A DNA stretch of 20,376 nt. It comes from an uncultured Fretibacterium sp. GTDB lineage: Bacteria > Synergistota > Synergistia > Synergistales > Aminobacteriaceae. A model generated the notes under the pieces. The model saw only the letters and a list, made by a program, of their open reading frames with translations, was not told where the DNA came from and did no database searches. The translations under genes were made by a program, and so were the position numbers. Below, in pieces: positions 15,396-20,376 of the stretch. Numbering within the stretch: the first letter of the stretch is position 1; every line of letters starts with the position of its first letter. The stretch lies in NCBI GenBank assembly GCA_937899395.1, contig CALBPU010000117.1, positions 1-20,376 on the forward strand, read 5' to 3'.

Positions 15396-16333
15396 TTGAT
15401 ATATTACTTGCTTTATATAACGGTGAAAAATATCTTGAAGAATTGTTAAATTCTCTTGAAAATCAAAGTTATAAAGACTGGCGTTTAATAGCTGCTGATG
15501 ACGGCTCGAAAGATTCTACTGTTGAAATAATTCAAGATTTCGCAAAAAAATCCGGCCATGAAATCGAACTTCACATAAATTCAACTCCTACATGTTCAGC
15601 GAAAGCTAATTTCATGAATTTAATAAATTATGCCAAAAGCCCTTACGTGATGTTTTGTGATCAAGATGACGTTTGGCTTGATGATAAAATCGAAGTTACT
15701 CTCGAAAAAATGATTGAGACCGAAAAAATTTACGGAACTGAAACACCCGTTTTAATTAACACGGACTTAAAAGTTGTTGACAGTGAACTCAATATCATTG
15801 ACGAATCATTTTCGCATTATCTTGACACAGATAAAAATTTTACGTTAAGAGAACAGTTAGTCTTGAATAAAGTCGCAGGTTGTTCAATAATGTTTAACAA
15901 ATCTCTTTGTGAATATATTCAACGTAAGAAAATTGACGCTTCAAAAATTTTAATGCACGATTCTTGGGTAATGTTAATAGCGTTATGCTTCGGCCATGTA
16001 AATGTTGTTGACAAGAGCACGATTTTATACCGTCAACATTCTTCAAATTCTGTCGGAGCTAATGACGTGAGAAAATTCAGCTACGTAATCAAAAGAATAT
16101 TCAGCAGAGGTGATAACGCAAAACAAAACATGGATCACATTAACGACGCAAAATATTTTTACGAAACATATAGAGATGAGCTTGAAAAAAATCCCGACAA
16201 AAATTTAATCAAAAATTATTCCGAACTTGCAAATAAAAGCCGAAATGCTTACAGATTATTCTGCATTAAAAATAAAGTTTTGAAGACTCCTTTTAAGCGT
16301 GCTATCGGTCAATTAATTTTTGCTCATAAATGA
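15392..16333 (+). CDS. Family 2 glycosyltransferase
   Basis: 313 residues from the ATG at 15392, chosen because it forms an ATGA overlap with the previous stop and has GGAG at 15379-15382, 9 bases upstream; an in-frame ATG at 15377 has no ribosome site and would add 5 residues. GT-A motifs are IDILLALYNGEKYL, ADDGSKDST (35-43) and FCDQDDVWLDDK (88-99, the DxD region). A helical C-terminal extension follows with many Lys and Asn. It resembles capsule or O-antigen side-chain transferases; the sugar is unknown. It is the last gene of the plus-strand operon, and its final 10 bases overlap the end of the RNase gene on the other strand. Confidence 0.88.
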   Translation: MIDILLALYNGEKYLEELLNSLENQSYKDWRLIAADDGSKDSTVEIIQDFAKKSGHEIELHINSTPTCSAKANFMNLINYAKSPYVMFCDQDDVWLDDKIEVTLEKMIETEKIYGTETPVLINTDLKVVDSELNIIDESFSHYLDTDKNFTLREQLVLNKVAGCSIMFNKSLCEYIQRKKIDASKILMHDSWVMLIALCFGHVNVVDKSTILYRQHSSNSVGANDVRKFSYVIKRIFSRGDNAKQNMDHINDAKYFYETYRDELEKNPDKNLIKNYSELANKSRNAYRLFCIKNKVLKTPFKRAIGQLIFAHK

Positions 16334-17853
16334 ATTTTGAAATTTTTGGCATACTCTTGAGTTTTTTGTAATTCACCCTGATATTCAAGCCTGTATTTGT
16401 TCCAATCGAAATCGGGCATTGAGGCAATAAAAATTTTTCGCCCGAATTCATTTTCCCAATCCTTAATATATTTTGAGATGTAATTAGCAATATGAGACGA
16501 TGTTTGAAGCAAAAATGCCTCCGAATTATTTGCCGTTGTAATTTTTCGTATGAATCTCTTAATATTCATTGCGATATTTTCCTCACGTTCAACAAATCCG
16601 TCCTCACCGCAAAAAGGACAGTTGCGGGTTAATAGGCTCTTCAAGTCAGGACGTTCACGTTTACGTGTTAATTCAACTAGCCCTAGTTGAGTTATGCTGA
16701 AAACTCTGGGCTTTAATCTGTCATGCTGCAAAAAATTCTCAAACTGCTTCAACAATTCGTGCCTGTCCTCATTGAAATCCATGTCGATAAAATCAACGAT
16801 AACAATTCCGCCTATAGAACGTAATCTCAACTGTCTCGCAATTTCTTCAGCAGCTTCCAAGTTAGTGGCTAAAACAGTGTGTCTCATGTCGGGAGCACTC
16901 GTAAATTTTCCCGAATTTACATCAATAACCGTTAATGCTTCAGTTTGATCTATGATTAAATATGCGCCGCTCTTTAGCCATATTTTACGGTCAATAGCCT
17001 TTTGAATTTCGCTCTCAATTCCGAAATAATCAAAAATCGGCGTAACATTTTCGTAAAGCTGAATGTTGGGTTGAACGGGGAAAAATTTTTCGGCAAAATT
17101 TTTTGCATTCTCAAATTCATCAGGATCATCAATAATAATTTCGTCAATATTTCCTGAAATTTCATCACGCAAAACTCTTCCCAATGCTCCCATATTGCGG
17201 TATAAAAGACAAGGAGCATTATTTGATTTTGATTTTTCTTTTATACTGTTCCAAAGTTCCTGCAAAGATTCAAAATCAGCCCGTAAAAATTCTTCCGAAA
17301 TTCCTTCAGCAGCAGTTCTGATTATAATTCCGCAATTTTGAGTTTGAGATTTTAATTCTTCTGCAAAAATTTTTAATCTTTTACGTTCAGCCATATCAGA
17401 AATTCTGCGGGACACTCCGACTTCATCATTATCAGGCATAAGAACAAGCCATCGACCGGGCAGCGATAATTTTGTAGTAACTCTCGGAGCTTTATTTTTT
17501 CGGGCATTTTTTATAATCTGCACTATTAATTCATGGCCGGGTTTCAAGTCTTTTAATTTCGGGTCTTCATTGATATATAAAAAGGCATTACGAGGTTCAT
17601 TATGAGAATGAGATTTAGATGATATAGCTACGAAGGCAGCATTAATTGCAGGAAGGATTGTGTCGGCTCTGGCTTTGAATATATCGCCCTGACGAGATAA
17701 TTTTGAACTTTCGGATCGATATGATAAAAAACCGTCCTCCTCTGAAAAATTATATTCTATGAAAATTTCAGCGAGTTTTCCTTTTTCGAGAATAGCAATT
17801 CTTGATTGTTCAGGCTCTTTGAGGTTAGCAATAATTTTAACGTCATTAATCAT
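16324..17853 (-). CDS. rng: Ribonuclease G/E family endoribonuclease
   Basis: 509 residues, the size of RNase G rather than long RNase E. It has an N-terminal S1-like RNA-binding part (about 35-130, GDIFKARADTILPAINAAFVAI), a 5'-sensor/RNase H-like region with RTAAEG (179-184), catalytic Asp311 in VIDVNSGKF and Asp354 in VDFIDM (equivalent to E. coli RNase E Asp303 and Asp346), GLVELTRKRERPDL (391-404) and the zinc-link CPFC (412-415). It cleaves single-stranded AU-rich RNA in mRNA decay and rRNA maturation. It overlaps the DUF2344 gene by 4 bases, the usual partner order in Clostridia-like genomes. At its 3' end it runs 10 bases into the convergent glycosyltransferase gene. Confidence 0.95.
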   Translation of the reverse strand: MINDVKIIANLKEPEQSRIAILEKGKLAEIFIEYNFSEEDGFLSYRSESSKLSRQGDIFKARADTILPAINAAFVAISSKSHSHNEPRNAFLYINEDPKLKDLKPGHELIVQIIKNARKNKAPRVTTKLSLPGRWLVLMPDNDEVGVSRRISDMAERKRLKIFAEELKSQTQNCGIIIRTAAEGISEEFLRADFESLQELWNSIKEKSKSNNAPCLLYRNMGALGRVLRDEISGNIDEIIIDDPDEFENAKNFAEKFFPVQPNIQLYENVTPIFDYFGIESEIQKAIDRKIWLKSGAYLIIDQTEALTVIDVNSGKFTSAPDMRHTVLATNLEAAEEIARQLRLRSIGGIVIVDFIDMDFNEDRHELLKQFENFLQHDRLKPRVFSITQLGLVELTRKRERPDLKSLLTRNCPFCGEDGFVEREENIAMNIKRFIRKITTANNSEAFLLQTSSHIANYISKYIKDWENEFGRKIFIASMPDFDWNKYRLEYQGELQKTQEYAKNFKIHL

Positions 17854-18434
17854 AAGGACACACAGCCTTTTCTGTCATCATAAAGTCCTATTGAAATTCT
17901 AACAATATTCATTTCGTGCCAGCCTAAAATAATTTTCTCGTTAATCATAAATTTAACAAAACTTCCTATCGGATTTTGAGCAGGATCTTTTAAGATAAAT
18001 TTTAACCATTCGTTTATATTTTCTGTTTTCAAAATTGAATCGCCGAAAAAATTTTGTGCATAATCATTTAATTTTATGTTATCAGTATTTCGGATTAAAT
18101 ATTCTGCATGCTTACATAATTTTCCGAGAGCGGGGGAATTTTCGTCAGGAAAAATTGCTCTTGAGATATTAAAGCCTTCAGGTAAAGAATTATTCATGAG
18201 GTCGATTATATTTTCAGGAACGGTTTCAAAGAACATATCAACGGGTTCATTAAGAGCAACAACACCGGCAGGGAGTTCGGGAGCAAAACTGATTTTAGCT
18301 CGCTGGGAAAATCCCTGAGTCATAATTGATTTCAATCCTGCTCTTGAAGCTGAACGTGAAAACATTTGAGCCAACGCTATATGAGGCACGAAACATGCAC
18401 CGCTGCGTTTTGAATAAATAAATCTTGTACGCAT
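17850..18434 (-). CDS. DUF2344 / TIGR03936-type radical SAM-linked protein
   Basis: 194 residues. The N-terminal half shows the family pattern: TRFIYSKRSGACFVPHIALAQMF, SRAGLKSIMTQGFSQRAKISFAPELPAGV (about 31-59) and LNEPVDMFF (61-69). The family (TIGR03936) is often coded next to, or fused with, a B12-binding radical SAM protein and next to RNase G; its molecular function is not known. Here the RNase gene follows with a 4-base overlap, but the gene before it is a toxin gene rather than a radical SAM gene. Its ATG overlaps the toxin stop by one base (TAATG), and only weak ribosome-binding sequence is visible, suggesting coupled translation. Confidence 0.8.
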   Translation of the reverse strand: MRTRFIYSKRSGACFVPHIALAQMFSRSASRAGLKSIMTQGFSQRAKISFAPELPAGVVALNEPVDMFFETVPENIIDLMNNSLPEGFNISRAIFPDENSPALGKLCKHAEYLIRNTDNIKLNDYAQNFFGDSILKTENINEWLKFILKDPAQNPIGSFVKFMINEKIILGWHEMNIVRISIGLYDDRKGCVSL

Positions 18435-18754
18435 TAAAAAATTTCCGAATGAGTTCCGATTCTCATAAACGTAATCAAATCATCGCTTGTTTCATCTTCA
18501 GTACGATACATGAGCAATAAATCGCCTTTAATATGACATTCTCTAACTCCTTTAGCATCACCTTTAAGAGCATGATCTTTCCATTCAGCAGGCAAAGGAA
18601 AATCATTAGCTATTAATAACATCATAGCCTCTTTGAGGATATTCATATCATGCTTACCTGAATTAGAAAGTCTTTCAAAATCCTTGAGAAATTTTTTTGC
18701 TTTCACGACATCTCTCGGAAGTTTTGTGCGTTTACGTTCAGAAGTTTTCTGCAT
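18434..18754 (-). CDS. YafQ-family (RelE superfamily) mRNA interferase toxin
   Basis: 106 residues from ATG at 18754, with GGAGAG 10 bases upstream. A longer in-frame opening from a TTG at 18829 would only translate antitoxin sequence out of frame. The C-terminal half matches YafQ toxins: KDHALKG (His61), RECHIKGDLLLMYR (His74, Asp78) and RIGTHSEIF (His102). The His-13-His-4-Asp spacing equals that of E. coli YafQ His50, His63 and Asp67; His102 would match His87. Such toxins cleave mRNA on the ribosome. All key residues are present, so the toxin is probably active. The start overlaps the antitoxin gene by 17 bases, and the stop codon overlaps the DUF2344 start. Confidence 0.88.
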   Translation of the reverse strand: MQKTSERKRTKLPRDVVKAKKFLKDFERLSNSGKHDMNILKEAMMLLIANDFPLPAEWKDHALKGDAKGVRECHIKGDLLLMYRTEDETSDDLITFMRIGTHSEIF

Positions 18755-18887
18755 ATTGGTTTTGCTCTCCACTATCTGTAATGCCGTGTCGCTTTTTCCA
18801 CTCCGCAATAATTTGCTCAGATTCCTCAAGTGCTTCTAAAGTATCAGGATTAGTTACTAAATTACCATCATCGTCATAAAGTATCAT
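18738..18887 (-). CDS. Small putative antitoxin (49 residues)
   Basis: ATG at 18887 follows a strong ribosome site and an in-frame stop (TGA) lies three codons upstream, so the protein cannot be longer. The product is acidic and begins MILYDDDGNLVTNPDTLEAL, continuing with EESEQIIAEWKKRHG. The NPDTLEALEESEQ stretch is like the C-terminal toxin-binding helix of RelB/DinJ antitoxins, but the N-terminal ribbon-helix-helix DNA-binding domain is missing. Its position just before, and overlapping, a YafQ-type toxin gene supports the antitoxin role. The similarity is by eye and weak; the gene's reality is well supported by the ribosome site and overlap. Confidence 0.7.
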   Translation of the reverse strand: MILYDDDGNLVTNPDTLEALEESEQIIAEWKKRHGITDSGEQNQYAENF

Positions 18888-18894
18888 AATTAAT

Positions 18895-18900
18895 CACCTC
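18895..18900 (-). promoter_or_regulatory. Ribosome-binding site of the antitoxin gene
   Basis: GAGGTG on the minus strand lies 7 bases before the ATG at 18887. It is among the best sites in this part of the window and supports this short gene. Confidence 0.7.
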
Positions 18901-18908
18901 AACTTAGA

Positions 18909-18917
18909 ATTTTAACA
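18909..18917 (-). promoter_or_regulatory. Candidate extended -10 promoter of the toxin-antitoxin/rng operon
   Basis: TGTTAAAAT fits the extended -10 pattern TGn-TAnnnT. No -35 hexamer is visible, and the place for one would lie within the dnaK terminator. The start point would fall near 18902, just before the ribosome-binding site, giving a very short leader. Confidence 0.4.
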
Positions 18918-18920
18918 TAC

Positions 18921-18952
18921 AAAAAAATTCCCCTGCCATTTTGACAGAGGAA
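18921..18952 (-). terminator. Intrinsic terminator of dnaK
   Basis: On the minus strand TTCCTCTGTC pairs with GGCAGGGGAA (ten pairs, two of them G-U) around an AAAAT loop, followed by seven T (18921-18927). It lies 21 bases after the dnaK stop codon, in the right orientation. Confidence 0.88.
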
Positions 18953-18973
18953 CATAGTTAAACGATATTATGT

Positions 18974-20376
18974 TTATTTTTTATCAGTAAATTCAGCGTC
19001 TACTGTTTCGTTATCATTTTGTGATTGCGATGAAGCTCCCGCATTCGGATTTTGTTGAGCCTGATTTTGATAAAGTCTCGTTCCGAATTCCTGTAAAATT
19101 TTCGTGAGTTCATCTTTTCCGCTCTTCATTCCGGCATAATCATTTTTCTCGATAGCTTTTTTGAGTTCATCAACTTTGGAATTTACGCGGCCTTTTTCTT
19201 CAGGGCTCATTTTGTCTCCAAGCTCCCTCATTAATCTTTCAGCATTGAATATCGCGCTGTCAGCTTCGTTACGGTTTTCAGCATCGGCACGTTTTTTCTC
19301 GTCATCGGCAGCATGATCTTCAGCGTCTCTCTTCATTTTCTCTATATCTTCCTTTGAGAGATTGGAGGACTGGATTGTAATCTTCTGTTCTTTGCCAGTG
19401 CCTTTGTCTTTTGCTGAGACATTAACAATTCCGTTCCTGTCAATATCAAAGCTGACTTCAATTTGAGGAATACCTCTGGGAGCTGGAGCAATTCCGTCGA
19501 GAGTAAACTGTCCGAGTTTTACGTTATCCTGAGCCATAGGTCTTTCACCCTGAAATACCATAATTTCAACTTGAGGCTGATTATCCGCAGCAGTCGTGAA
19601 AACCTGTGAAGCATGTGCAGGAATTGCCGTGTTACGATCAATCATCTTCGTCATAACTCCGCCCAAAGTTTCAATGCCCAATGTTAAAGGCGTTACGTCA
19701 ACAAGGACTATTCCGTCTTTACGGTCGCCTGTAATGATTGAGCCTTGAATAGCTGCACCGGCTGCAACACATTCATCAGGGTTAATGCCTTTAGTAGGTT
19801 CTTTGCCGAGAAGCTCAACAATTTTCTTCTGAACCATAGGCATTCTTGTTGAACCTCCGACTAACAAAATTTTGTCGATTTCACTTGTGCTTAAACCTGA
19901 GTCTTCTATTGCACGGCGAGCAGGTTTAATTGTTCTGTCGAGAAGGTCTGCTGTCATCTCTTCAAATTTTGCTCTCGTTAATTTCATTTCGAGGTGTTTC
20001 GGGCCTGTCTGATTAGCCGTAATAAACGGTAATGAAATTGTTGTTTCAGTCATGTTAGAGAGTTCGATTTTTGCTTTTTCAGCAGCTTCCCTTAACCTCT
20101 GCATAGCCATGCTGTCATTCTTTAAGTCAATGCCCTCGGATTTCTTGAAACCGTCAACAATCCATTCGACGATCCTGTTGTCCCAGTCATCACCGCCGAG
20201 CCTGTTATCTCCCGCAGTAGCTAAGACCTCAAAAACTCCTTCACCGACATCAAGGATAGAAACATCAAAAGTTCCTCCGCCTAAATCGAAGACTAAAATT
20301 TTATGCTCTTCTTTTTTGTTTTCACCGTAAGCAAGACATGCCGCAGTAGGTTCGTTGATTATGCGGAGAACTTCAA
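18974..20376 (-). CDS. dnaK: Chaperone protein DnaK (Hsp70), 5' end outside window
   Basis: The frame is open to the right edge; 466 residues are visible, and about 160 N-terminal residues are missing by comparison with E. coli DnaK. The first visible motif is LRIINEPTAACLAYG, then FDLGGGTFDVSILDVG (phosphate loop), LGGDDWDN, LLVGGSTRMPMVQ (adenosine-binding), the linker VLVDVTPLTLGIETLGG and the substrate-binding beta domain, ending in a helical lid and a Gln/Asn-rich tail with EFTDKK. DnaK binds exposed hydrophobic segments and cycles with DnaJ and GrpE. An ATG at 20110 is internal to the ATPase domain and is not the start. A strong terminator follows, so dnaJ is not in the same transcript downstream here. 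Confidence 0.98.
   Translation of the reverse strand, partial: EVLRIINEPTAACLAYGENKKEEHKILVFDLGGGTFDVSILDVGEGVFEVLATAGDNRLGGDDWDNRIVEWIVDGFKKSEGIDLKNDSMAMQRLREAAEKAKIELSNMTETTISLPFITANQTGPKHLEMKLTRAKFEEMTADLLDRTIKPARRAIEDSGLSTSEIDKILLVGGSTRMPMVQKKIVELLGKEPTKGINPDECVAAGAAIQGSIITGDRKDGIVLVDVTPLTLGIETLGGVMTKMIDRNTAIPAHASQVFTTAADNQPQVEIMVFQGERPMAQDNVKLGQFTLDGIAPAPRGIPQIEVSFDIDRNGIVNVSAKDKGTGKEQKITIQSSNLSKEDIEKMKRDAEDHAADDEKKRADAENRNEADSAIFNAERLMRELGDKMSPEEKGRVNSKVDELKKAIEKNDYAGMKSGKDELTKILQEFGTRLYQNQAQQNPNAGASSQSQNDNETVDAEFTDKK

Noticed and set aside
16300..16350. Bidirectional terminator between the convergent glycosyltransferase and RNase genes
   Set aside because: The AT-rich sequence does not form a GC-containing stem followed by a T run on either strand.
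18755..18829. N-terminal extension of the toxin from an in-frame TTG at 18829
   Set aside because: The extra 25 codons lie wholly inside the antitoxin gene in another frame, and the ATG at 18754 has its own ribosome site and gives the normal YafQ-like size.

Overview
The window reads as part of an AT-rich chromosome from a motile, diderm (LPS-making) bacterium. It combines a flagellar basal-body operon in the Bacillus-like order (fliE-F-G-H-I-J ... ylxF/motE-fliK), a lipid A operon using LpxI, an RNase G/E gene paired with a DUF2344 protein, and dnaK. This mix of Firmicutes-like flagellar synteny with Gram-negative outer-membrane genes suggests Synergistota, with Negativicutes as an alternative. 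That placement is inferred from gene content; no rRNA or other marker is present.

Layout. (1) Positions 1-7686, all on the minus strand, form a tightly packed flagellar operon. Reading in transcription order it contains fliE, fliF (MS ring), fliG (rotor), fliH, fliI, fliJ (export ATPase complex), a soluble SLT-type lytic transglycosylase, a MotE/YlxF-like membrane protein and the 5' part of a probable fliK that runs off the left edge. (2) Positions 7687-7919 are a divergent control region. (3) Positions 7920-16333, plus strand, hold eight genes that mostly overlap or abut: a secreted DUF4139 (MuiA-like) protein, a membrane PAS/degenerate-GGDEF protein, an LptF/LptG permease, lpxI, lpxB, an atypical SDR-fold protein and two family 2 glycosyltransferases. 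They look like one envelope operon for lipid A synthesis, LPS transport and probably sugar addition. (4) Positions 16324-18887, minus strand, encode a toxin-antitoxin pair (49-residue antitoxin and YafQ-like toxin) joined by overlapping stop/start codons to a DUF2344 protein and RNase G/E. The RNase gene overlaps the last glycosyltransferase gene tail to tail by 10 bases. (5) Positions 18921-20376, minus strand, are the 3' part of dnaK with a clear intrinsic terminator directly before the toxin-antitoxin promoter.

Most genes are recognisable housekeeping or envelope functions. The points most worth a second look are the minimal antitoxin lacking any visible DNA-binding domain, the coupling of that toxin-antitoxin module to the RNase G/E operon, the inactive-looking GGDEF protein inside an LPS operon, the SDR protein that has lost its cofactor-binding glycines, and a near-identical internal repeat in the FliK-like protein.
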